From: Brachionus plicatilis
Lineage: Eukaryota > Rotifera > Eurotatoria > Ploima > Brachionidae
Direction of reading: 5' to 3'
DNA: 64,000 bases
Assembly: GCA_010279815.1 (NCBI GenBank)
Contig: QEOQ01000694.1
Span: 224,476 to 288,475 of the forward strand
The notes beneath the pieces are model-generated. The model did no database searches. It was not told the origin of the DNA and was given only the letters and a program-made list of their open reading frames with translations. Of this stretch, positions 36,187-45,768 are shown piece by piece. The first letter of the stretch is position 1. The number at the start of each line of letters is the position of its first letter. The position numbers and the translations under genes are program-made.

Positions 36187-36560
36187 GTTGCAAACATAAA
36201 TCATTCAATTTTATTAAAAATTTAATATTATTTCTTTCAAAAGTCTTTCAACAAAAATTTTTAATCATTTTTAGTAAAAACCAAAGTTCATTTACATTTT
36301 TATGATTTTAAAAAATTCATCTTTTATATTGTAAAGTATATTACATGTTACAAGTTACCATCTGAGTTTTGTTTTTGTATTTTAGATCATATATTTTTCA
36401 AAGTTATGCAATTTCATTATTTTTTTGATTTTACGCTGAAGTTGTAATATATTGATAACAAAATCAAATGATTTAAAGTTGAAAATTCATTGTTTAAAAT
36501 ACTCTTTCTCGGTCGGATTAGATTTTTTCATAAGAGCCCAGCATACCAATGTTTCTGGAG

Positions 36561-36591
36561 GAGTCAAGTTCTGTTTAATAGAACTTGACTC
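36561..36591. repeat. Perfect 12-bp hairpin
   Basis: GAGTCAAGTTCT (36561-36572) and AGAACTTGACTC (36580-36591) are exact reverse complements around a 7-nt loop. It stands in non-coding DNA; its function is unknown. Confidence 0.75.
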
Positions 36592-37080
36592 ATCCTTGAT
36601 TTTGTACAAGACGATACATTGAAAAGTCATTCGTCATATTTGCTTTGAATACGTTTTAAACAACATTCAAAATCCCAGTTAATTGACATCCTAGCAGTCC
36701 GAACCATAGTAGTCTAAGCCATTTAACTAACTGACGATTTTATATGTACTTTTTCTAATTAATTTTAATTTTATAATAAATATTCTAAAAATGCTAAATT
36801 TTATGTTCTACTGAGAATTTTTTATTAGTGGATGATATCGATTTAATTCGGCACTCAATATTATTTATTAGAATTAAACAAGAATATAAATATTTGAACG
36901 AAATGAAAAAAAACAATTATTTAAAAAAAAAACTTCATAAATAGTTGATTATTTTTTCTTTATTAAAAAAAAAGAAACATTATGTGTCGAATATTGTCAA
37001 TACCTTTTGTTTTTTAATATCAATTTCAATAATACCTATTTTTGTATTTGTCATAGACTGGACATTGATGTCAAATATTC

Positions 37081-37116
37081 TATTTATTTATTTATTTCAA
37101 TGAACGCCTTAAAGGC
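37081..37116 (-). repeat. Retroposon 3' end: CGCCTTTAAGGCG hairpin plus AAAT tail
   Basis: On the minus strand the perfect palindrome CGCCTTTAAGGCG is followed by TTCATTGAAATAAATAAATA. This parallels the copy at 37847-37907 on the other strand. Confidence 0.45.
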
Positions 37117-37846
37117 GATGTTAATAAAATTTTAAAAAATAAAATGTAATAAATAAGACAAAGTTTAAGTGTTTTCTAAAAAATTTAAACAAAAATTGAA
37201 TAAAATATTTAATTTAAATGTTAATTTTGTTTTTTTTTTGTTTTCTCCTTTTTTAATTTCAATAATTATTATTCATTTTGTACTCAGGGCCTCTTTCTCA
37301 ATTCATGACTTTAATAAATCAATTATTTATCCTTATATATTCTTGGCTCCTAAAAAAATGAATTATATTTTTTTAATTCCCGTTTTATTCTTAAAGTTTA
37401 TGTTGTAATCTCGTTTGGAAATATTCTTTTAAATGTAAAAGACGAATATTGTAAGTTAATAATTTACAAAAAAAGAAAGATTTATTTTCTTTGCTTAATA
37501 TTTGCAAAATTTTTATCTGTGCACTTTTGTTTCTGTTGTTTTTTTATTCATTAATGGTAATTAACAAAGATACGAGTAAGAATTTGTTTACATTCGAAGC
37601 TTTTTTTGTTAATTCTGACAATTACACTTTGGATTAAATATAGCTTTGTTGGTAAATGTTAATCGAACACCAAAAGACATAAGTCCAAAAACAATTAAAA
37701 TCGCTCTATTGAAATGGGATGAAATTGACAAAAATCAAATCTGGTGATAATTTAAGCGATGTGAATATCGATAAAAAATTTTTTTTTTTTTTGATATTTT
37801 GAACTTTTTTTATTAATTTTTTTTTTATTATAACTTTTTACTTTTA

Positions 37847-37907
37847 CTTCTCCTTAAAGGAGGCTAATTCAATTAATGAATAAATAAATAAATAGATAGA
37901 AAAATTA
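37847..37907 (+). repeat. Retroposon 3' end: CTCCTTAAAGGAG hairpin plus AAAT tail
   Basis: CTCCTTAAAGGAG is followed by a short spacer and AATGAATAAATAAATAAAT. It has the same arrangement as the minus-strand copy 750 bp away, suggesting one retroposon family with a conserved terminal hairpin. Confidence 0.45.
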
Positions 37908-38283
37908 AATGCTCAATAATTGAGCTAATTAAACGTGAAAATAAAACTAAACTTTTATTAATATGTGATAATGATAGATGCACTCATTATTACAAAAAGA
38001 TCTATCAAAGAGTAACTATCTGTACCAACAATTAAATTAAGATGTATTTGTTATTTGTTAACAAAAAATTTGCATCTTAAAAATTATTTAAATATGTAGT
38101 TTTTTGATTAAAGAATTGTCGGGGAAAAAAGGGCCGGTATGACTTTGGAAATTGTCATGTGAAAAAACCAAAATTTGACTAAAAATCAGATAGAAATTTG
38201 CCTATGGAATATCTTAGCTCTGTTATTAAACAAAGCTTTCTTTTCGCAATTGGGTTGTCCTCTTTGGAAAACTATTTAAGTAG

Positions 38284-38670
38284 AGCAAGCTTGGTTTCGT
38301 GAAATATATTACAAAATGATAAAAAGAACAAAAAAATTAAAAAAAATTTAATAACTTTTTTTCTAAAGGTTTAAACTTAATTCTGTAAATGCAGCATACT
38401 GCAGCATTCAAAGTATCATCAACTGTAAAAGTCTGCTAATGATGTGCAAAATCTCTACAAAATGCACTACGCTCAATTATATTGAAATTTAATTTTTGCT
38501 CAACTCTGCAAATTTAGCAGACTTTGATATTTGATGCAACTTTAAATGTTGCACCATGCTGCATTCACAGAATTAATTTTAAACTTTTAGTAAAAAAGTT
38601 ATTGAATTTTTTTTACACTTTCTTCTGTTTTTTTGTACTGAACTTCACAAAACCAACAAGCTTAAGCTCA
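38284..38670. repeat. Foldback element with ~130-150-bp arms (GATGCAAC family)
   Basis: The left arm 38284-38440 and right arm about 38515-38670 are inverted copies. Shared blocks: TTAATTCTGT-AATGCAGCAT, AAAGTCTGCTAA, a TTCAATAACTTTTTT-type block, and GGTTTTGTGAA at the outer ends. Non-coding; part of a family also seen at 31380 and 47013. Confidence 0.72.
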
Positions 38671-38890
38671 AATGTTTATTTAATTAATCAAAAAGTTCCC
38701 TTCAATGATTAGTTGAACGCTTATCTATAAAAAAAAAATTTGATAAGCTGAGAAATATTTTACATAGAAAAGAAAAACTAGTCGAGCGAATGCTAGCTAG
38801 TCTTTCAATGAACTTTAAATTCAGTTACACACAGTCAGGAAAAATAAATTAAAAAAATTGAATAAATATAAATACATACAGTACTGATTC

Positions 38891-39140
38891 GTCACGTGGA
38901 ATTTACATAAAATAAGGTAAATTTACGAAATTTTTCGATATTTTACGTAAATTTTCGTAAATTTACCATATTTTACTTTGGCCAAAAAATGGCCGAATTT
39001 ATGTAAATTTTGGTAAATTTTCACTCATAAAAAAAAATTCAGAGTTTAAATTGCTTTTTTTTGACAAAAAAAAATTACCGTAAATTTACATAAATTTTGA
39101 CTTTTTTTCTTGTAAAAAATGGTAAAATTTTGTAAATTAA
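38891..39140. repeat. TTTACGTAAA-rich repeat starting GTCACGTG
   Basis: The segment is a dense array of near-palindromic TTTACGTAAA / AAATTTACG words beginning GTCACGTGGAATTTAC. Related blocks with the same start or words lie at 58118-58270, 61791-61865 and 62930-63010. It has mobile-element-like dispersion and no ORF. Confidence 0.5.
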
Positions 39141-39284
39141 TTTTATTTAATTAATAAATGCTTTTCAAAGACATTGTTTGACCTAGCAGTTTGAACAATC
39201 TCCATTTTTTTTTATCACGATTTTTATTACCTTTGTTATTATTACTTTATTTTTATTATCTTAATTGGAAAAAAAAAAAACCTT

Positions 39285-39360
39285 TTTAAATGATTAATTC
39301 ATTCTAAATCATTTCGATAGGATTCAAATCTGGTGACTTTGTAGGAGATTTTATCTATTT
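39285..39360 (-). pseudogene. Tc1-like transposase fragment
   Basis: The minus strand encodes KSPTKSPDLNPIEMI-stop-NELI, the well-known SPDLNPIExxW motif of Tc1-type DDE transposases. The conserved Trp region is broken by the stop. No more of the element can be traced. Confidence 0.65.
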
Positions 39361-40586
39361 AAATTTAATAAATTAATGTTTAAAAATAATGACATTAACT
39401 GGGTTTGATATAAAAAAATTCTAAGCTGTTTAATTTATTAATACAATTTAAGGTTTAATTTAAGGTAAAAATTAACTTATTTTTACAATTCATTCTTTTA
39501 ACTTCAAAAGAAAAATTGAATATTTAAAAACATCTAATTTAAATTATTTAATTGAATTTTGGATCAACATCAAAATTTATCTGAAAGAGCATTAGCTTGT
39601 CATAGATAAACAAATAAATAAATAACATATTATTTTATCTTCTAAATATTAATAAAGATTTAAACAATTTTTTTCTGAAAAATAATCAGAAAATTGAATT
39701 ATTACTGAAAGAGTAATGATTTTCAAAGGAAAACATCTCTAATAATTTTTTTGGAACAAATTTAGACGTCTTTCTAATGATTTTCTAGGGAAAATTTCTC
39801 CAATAATTTTTTGTAAAAAGTTTCCTCAAAAAATGATAAAAATTCTGATGATTTTGTAATAATTTTCTAAGGAAAATTTCTTTATAAAATCATTAATTTT
39901 TCAATGATTTTATAATGATTCTTTGAAGAATCATTGATTTTTCTTTACTTTTGGGTTGACTGTGTGGCTTCATAACAAGAGCAGATTCACAAAAATGTTT
40001 GAGTTTTCTTGCAAATAAGAAGATACCTTCGAGTTCATGTGGGCCAGAAAAGGCTTAATGGATTTATAACCTCATTTAAGCCGATAAAAAACAAAAATTA
40101 TAATGACTTTTAAATTTTTGCAGAATTCTTTTTTATCGCAAAACTAATTAATCTACATTTTTGTAAAGTTTTTTCTCTAAAAAAATTCATAAAAATTTAA
40201 TATTTAAAAGAATGAAAAGATTACATAATTTAAAATAATATTTTAAAAGGATGTTAATAAAAGATTTAAGTGAATTTAAATCGTAATAGTTTTCATCCTT
40301 GTCTAATTTAGAGCCTCAATCAAAAAAACTTTATCATTAGTTATTCAATTTTTGGATTCTCGGTCTTTCAAAACTTTTAGAACTTTATTTAGAGAAATAA
40401 GTTCTAATGTTCTTGGAAGATAAATTTAAATTTTCTTAATAAACTAAAAACTAATAACACGATTAAAAAAATTTTATTTACAAAAATATGAATTTTAAAA
40501 TATTGTTAATTTTAGACATTATATCAGTAATTTAATTTTTTAAATAAGATGTTTGAAATTAAATCAAAATTCATCAAGTTTAAGCA
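39361..40586. other. AT-rich intergenic region with degenerate short repeats
   Basis: At 39700-39950 variants of AATGATTTTCTAAGGAAAATTTC recur irregularly. This may be decayed satellite or foldback sequence. No gene is supported up to the DXO start. Confidence 0.4.
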
Positions 40587-42483
40587 ATGGACCAAAGGCG
40601 TGATGAGATCAGAAAAAGAAACAATTTTTACTCACCATACAAAAGATCAAAAAATAATGAAACAAATCGAATTCAAAATTTTAGAAATTTTGTAAAATTA
40701 GATGTATCCAATGCATTGGTTTATATTCATCCTTTTTCTAGCTATAATAAACCATGGCCAGAAATGGGTCGACCGATGGAGATCGGCGTTTTGCCCAGTG
40801 AAAGTAAGCCAAAAAGACCAAGTCAATTTTTTAATTAATTCATTTATAGAAAGGCTTTTGGAAATAGAAAAAAATGAAAATAAAAAATTAGATTTTGAAA
40901 AGACTGGAGGCATAAAATTCTTAGGTAATATGAAAAAAATAAATGTTTTCTTTTTTGTCGATGATGTTTAAATTCATAGAATAATTAATTCATATAAAAT
41001 TAAAAAAGTAAGGCAGAACTAATAGAAATAAATTCTATTAGAAAAAAAATATCAATGAAATATATTCTTAACAAATTTTAGAGAGAATATTAAAATAAAA
41101 AATATTTAATTTAAATTAATTAAATTTGTTTTTTTTTGGAGAAGCTTTAAGTTATTTGTAAGATTAATAACTAATAATTTTAATTAAACAAAAAAAGTCG
41201 CTACTACAATTAATTTTTCGTAGATTTTTAGAAAAAATTTAAAATATTTCGTTAGTAGATTATCTATGAAAAATTATTTGAGATCATTATTCTGAAGAAA
41301 TAATTCTACGATTCTTTAAAAAAATTTTTTTCTCTATTTTTTTACATTAAAAATTTTCTCTGAAAATAATTCAACGAACCAATTATTCTATGAAAAAAAA
41401 TCTATCGATTTTTATGTTCATCATTTTAGTCTAATAAAAATTTTAAGCTCTTCCAAAGATTTGTGAGAATCTTAGCTTTGATTTAAAAATTGGATTAGAA
41501 AAATTCGTTCATCACATACCTCATCAAAATGGCATCGACCAACTACTTAGATGGATACTTTCAAATAAAGAAAAAGTGACTCAAAACAATAAAACAAAGC
41601 CTCTGAAGCTTGACTTTGTCTGCTGGAGAGGTCTGCTTACCACAATGTCAGTTTCAGCATATGATAAATTTAAAGATTGGAAGTTTTCCATTATATTGTA
41701 TAGAGGAACATATTATTTGTGTGAAATCGAAACCGATTCTCAACGAGAACAGCGAATCAATCCAGATCAGAAGACCAAGTCTTTCACATACTGGGGTCAT
41801 AAATTTGAGACGTATATTACATCTGGTAATAACCATTAAATAGACTAAAAAATGGTAGATTTAAACCAAAATTGTTTTTTTTAGATTTTCCAGGTGATGA
41901 TGGATCTGGACCAGATGAAGTGCCTGATCCTGATAATAATTTTTCTACAATTGTTAGTAATTCAATAGGAAATCACAAATTAATGTATGGTGCCGAAGTA
42001 GATTGTTGTTTTAAAGATACGCATAAAGAGCTGAGAGATTATTGTGAGATAAAATCTAGTAGAGGTGATTCAATAAGAGATTTGAATTTTGAAAGAAATC
42101 AAAAATTTTTAAAATGGTGGCTACAAAGTTATCTTGTTGGCATTGAATTGATAAAAGTTGGCCTCAGAAACGATGATGGAATAATCAGCAAAATAATCGA
42201 CTGTAAAGTCGATGACTTATTGGCACCAAACAGAGTAATTTTTTATTTAAATAGGATTTTTATTTAATTTTGTTTTATTAAGTGGTGGAAGGAGAATATT
42301 TGCTTGAATTTAATGAACGAGATTCTTGATTCAATTAAAAGGTTTTGTACTGAAGAAAACCATGTGTACATAGCGTCCAGAGAAATGAACGCAAATTTGA
42401 TTCGAATATCAAAACTAAAAAGAAACTCGGCAGAGTTTGAGAAAAATTATTTCTTGCGGGACTGGTTTAAAGATTCGTTGTAA
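40587..42483 (+). CDS. DXO: Decapping exoribonuclease, DXO/RAI1 family
   Basis: Enzyme family that removes incomplete or non-canonical 5' caps (including NAD caps) and degrades the RNA 5'-3'. Five exons join in frame: 40587-40803, 40850-40924, 41448-41825, 41885-42234, 42283-42483, giving 406 aa, close to the 396 of human DXO. Motifs in order: RPMEIGVLPS near residue 70; LDFVCWRGLLT (motif I Arg); LYRGTYYLCEIET; YWGHKFETYI; the catalytic YGAEVDCC (Glu and Asp metal ligands); and DYCEIKSSR (Glu and Lys of motif IV). All key acidic residues are present, so it should be active. The first exon is Arg/Asn-rich and less conserved. No gene partner is evident nearby. Confidence 0.9.
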
Positions 42484-42964
42484 ATTTAAAAAAAAAAATT
42501 TTTATAAACCTTGGTTGTTATTTTTTTTATTATTAAATTTTAACTACAAATTTGAAAAATAAGCACCCTCTTTATCATTTAAAGGAAGAGAGTTAAAAAG
42601 ATTTCTTTTATTCCAAATTATTTATTTCTTATTCAAAATCTTTTACTTCCAAATGTATCTATTTTTGACCAAATATTAAAATATTAATAATGATTACATA
42701 AATTATATAAAATCAGCTCAACTTTCTGTAAGCCGAATTGGATTCGAAAAAAAAATAAAAAAGTTTGTTAAGTCTTTACAACTCGAGCATCTTATTTCGT
42801 CAAAAATGAAAACTAAAAATTTAGGATTAGATGCCAAATAAATTCATTTATAAGCTCGAAAATAATAAAAAAGCTGGTAGAAAAATTTAAAAGACCTCTA
42901 GTAAAATTTGAGAAAAAAATAAAAAAAAATTTTCTACTTTGATTTATTCCATTTTAATTTTTAA

Positions 42965-43576
42965 TTATCAAGACAATCAAACAACAATACGAATACAAAT
43001 GTACCACAAAACGACAAAAGGATCAACAAGAACAATATTACCAAACAAAAAGACCAGAACAAATCACAAGAAAAAAAATTACAAGATCAAAGTGTTAACG
43101 TAAAAAAAAATTTGCCAAACAGATCTAACATGAAGCAAAATAAAATTCAGGGACAGCAAGTACAGACAATTCCACAAATCACAGAAAATGGAACAATAGA
43201 AAAAATAAACATGACCAGCGAACCAACTAATCTAATGCAAAAAAAGGTAAAAGACAAAGTAAAGCAGAAAAGAAAACCAAAAAAGAGCAAAGAAACAATT
43301 ATCCAAGCAACTCAACAAATAGGACAAAAGAATAAACAAGAACACGGACAGGCAGGACAAACAATTCCACAAATCACAGAAAATGGAACAATAGAAAAAA
43401 TAAACATGACCAGCGAACCAACTAATCTAATGCAAAAAAAGGTAAAAGACAAAGTAAAGCAGAAAAGAAAACCAAAAAAGAGCAAAGAAACAATTATCCA
43501 AGCAACTCAACAAATAGGACAAAAGAATAAACAAGAACACGAACAGGCAGGACAAACGATTTTTCTTCTTTTTTAA
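42965..43576 (+). CDS. Lys/Gln-rich ORF with a 195-bp tandem duplication, function unknown
   Basis: An uninterrupted frame runs from about 42965 (after a possible TTATCAAG acceptor at 42972) to the stop at 43574-43576, about 200 codons. The first part is Asn/Gln/Lys-rich. The second consists of two 65-residue repeats starting with TIPQITENGTIEKINMTSEP, identical except for one Gly/Glu change. The last residues (IFLLF) look like a run-on into a pyrimidine-rich tract ending in AACAG, so this may be an internal exon or part of a repeat rather than a whole gene. It contains no known domain and no certain start codon; the first ATG in frame is at 43130. Whether it is expressed cannot be judged. 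Confidence 0.35.
   Translation, partial: LSRQSNNNTNTNVPQNDKRINKNNITKQKDQNKSQEKKLQDQSVNVKKNLPNRSNMKQNKIQGQQVQTIPQITENGTIEKINMTSEPTNLMQKKVKDKVKQKRKPKKSKETIIQATQQIGQKNKQEHGQAGQTIPQITENGTIEKINMTSEPTNLMQKKVKDKVKQKRKPKKSKETIIQATQQIGQKNKQEHEQAGQTIFLLF
43166..43558 (+). repeat. Two near-identical 195-bp tandem repeats
   Basis: Unit 1 is 43166-43360 and unit 2 43361-43555 plus a few bases. Over about 190 bp the only clear difference is one base (GGA against GAA), pointing to recent duplication or concerted evolution. Confidence 0.9.
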
Positions 43577-44530
43577 CAGTGTTTATTTATTTTAGTTACT
43601 TTAAAACTTTTCAAAAAAACATTCCAAGAAATTTTATGTGAGGGTCTTTGCTGCCTGAATAAGTAAAAGATTCAAAAAAGATTAAATTTAAACTATTTTA
43701 CTTAAGCTTTTTTTCGGTTTTTTTTGTTTAATTCTTTTGGCTCAAAATTTTTTTTTTAATCAAATTTTTGTTAAAAAATAACAAAAAGGTTTTAGGGAGA
43801 TTTTTAGTGATATATGTCTCAAAATAATTTTTTAATTTTAAGAAAATATTTTTTTCTCTTGAATTACAGAATATGAAATACTTACTTATCTATATCAGAT
43901 CGATAAACTTTATATTATTTTCTTTCATAATAATAAATTAGATAATATTAGGTTAATTCACAAATTCATATTTATAACTTTTACATCCATTCATTCAAAC
44001 TGAAATAATTTTATTCTTCCACTTAAATAAATTTAAAATTTTAAAACAGCAAATTATTTTTGTCTTTAAAAGGAAGTTTTCATCAAAATCAATTAAAATA
44101 TTTAAACCTATTTAAGTCAATAAAAAAGGACATTTTTAAATTTTAAATATGAAAATAAACTTGACATGACATGTCAAGTAATTGCTTTTGAAAAACTTTA
44201 TTTTTTCTTATTATTAAAAACTATATTACAATTTATATTTTGATCTTTCGACCTTGATCTCAAACTTCAATTTGCTTTTTATTAGAAGATAAATTATTGA
44301 AACATATTTTAATTCATCATCAATCAATTAAAAAGATTCTATTTTTTTTAATTTTTGGAAGATTTGTATGAAAATTTAAAACGCCTCTGAATACGCTTTT
44401 AAAACCGGTTGAACCAATTTCAAAACAATTTTCAACCTAAATTAAGCAGTTCACCTATTTTTTCCTGGTAAAAAAATGTGATCTTTTTAATTAATTAAGT
44501 TTACAATACTTAGAAGCGCCTTTATGTCAT
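43577..44530. other. AT-rich intergenic region
   Basis: No gene, RNA or repeat unit is supported between the tandem-repeat ORF and the MITE at 44539. Confidence 0.45.
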
Positions 44531-44538
44531 ATTTCAAT

Positions 44539-44718
44539 CAGAGCTGTTTAAAATTTTCAAAAAAAAGTCCAAAATTTTTTTTTTTTTTTAAAAAGTTAAA
44601 AAANNNNNNNNNNNNNNNNNNNNNNNNNNNNNNNNNNNNNNNNNNNNNNNNNNNNNNNNNNNNNNNNNNNNNNNNNNCTTGGACTTGACTTGAGACTTGT
44701 GACTTTTAAACAACTCTG
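44539..44718. mobile_element. hAT-like MITE with 8-bp target duplication, interrupted by an N gap
   Basis: Left end CAGAGCTGTTTAAAA and right end TTTTAAACAACTCTG are inverted repeats. Both are flanked by the identical octamer ATTTCAAT (44531-44538 and 44719-44726). The AGTC/GACTT-rich right part belongs to the family of the two dynein-intron copies. The middle is lost in Ns 44604-44677. Confidence 0.85.
44604..44677. other. Assembly gap (74 N)
   Basis: Run of N inside the MITE; the size may be arbitrary. Confidence 1.
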
Positions 44719-45271
44719 ATTTCAATTGACCCAATTTAATTTAACATTTTTACTTTTCCCTAATCTTTTTTGATTTACTTAAATTTTTAAACTTGATTGT
44801 GATCATCAGAAAAAAGCTAGCTTAAGTTTTATATTATAAATAAGTTACAAATTAGAAATAAAAGTTTTGGTTTTAGAAAATTAAGTGACTACAAACAAAA
44901 AATGAAAAAATTTTTAGATTTTAGAAAAGAAATTCTACAGAAAAGAATAATTTAATTGAACTGCTTCTTGAGATCTTAACTTGGAAGCTTGAATTTTGAG
45001 TTTTTATTTGATTTCTAAAAAGTAAAAAACGACTTAGTTCAAAGTAGAAAGATTAGACGATTTTGCTTTAAAAAAAATATTTTCATATAGCATTTATATA
45101 TTTATGAGATATATTTATAAAATATTGCAAAAAAAAACAAAAAAATATGAAAATGTAAAAATGTAAAATTATCCACATGAATTTTTTATTTTCTTTTTCT
45201 ATTAAATCAAATCAATAATTTATTTAAATCTTATTTTAAAATTTTCTTACTTATTTCTTTATTTAAAATTT

Positions 45272-45496
45272 TTGTTCAATTCGTATGTGAAATTCACAAT
45301 ATCCAAGTGTATCTTGAAAACTATTTTTCTCAGAAGAGCCAAGAGGGGGGCTACCGACCACACTAAAGACTCAGGATGCATCGTTTGTGATGACCAGATA
45401 GAGGATATTGTTCATGAATGTAGGCTCAAAAATATGTTGGGTGAGGAAAATGAAAGCAATCGAGTTTTGAAACCAATGTGCTTATTCAATTCTTGA
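45272..45496 (+). pseudogene. Possible LINE zinc-knuckle fragment
   Basis: The frame contains KDSGCIVCDDQIEDIVHEC. This resembles the Cys/His knuckle after the reverse-transcriptase domain in several LINEs (CxxC...EDxxHxxxxC), with the spacing before the final Cys shortened. The locally higher GC agrees with an inserted fragment. Weak call. Confidence 0.35.
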
Positions 45497-45768
45497 ATAT
45501 TTGAATTCAGTCATTAATATTTATTAAATAAAAAAAAATCATCTTGATAAAAAGGGCACTTTTTTTCTTTTTTGAAATTTTTAATTAAAAATATAATTCT
45601 AAAAATAAAGCTGAGTTAAATATTTTGAAAAATTTTTAAAAATAATAAAAAAGAAGCCAAAAATAAATGAGACTGTTCATTAATTTAAATAATTCAATTA
45701 GCTTTTAAATTTTATTTGATTTTTAAAGATCTGTTACTAATTGTTTTGAAATTTATTTATAATATTCT

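Larger units (their letters stand above)
36187..38283. other. AT-rich intergenic region with retroposon tails and a hairpin
   Basis: No gene is supported. It contains the hairpin at 36561-36591 and two short retroposon-like 3' ends at about 37081-37116 and 37847-37907, listed separately. Confidence 0.45.

Noticed and set aside
36007..36204. 65-codon minus-strand frame over the RING exon
   Set aside because: Antisense shadow of the CH-RING gene.
41610..41843. Second plus-strand frame overlapping DXO exon 3
   Set aside because: The DXO frame contains the conserved WRGLL and GHKFE motifs; this one is an out-of-frame shadow.
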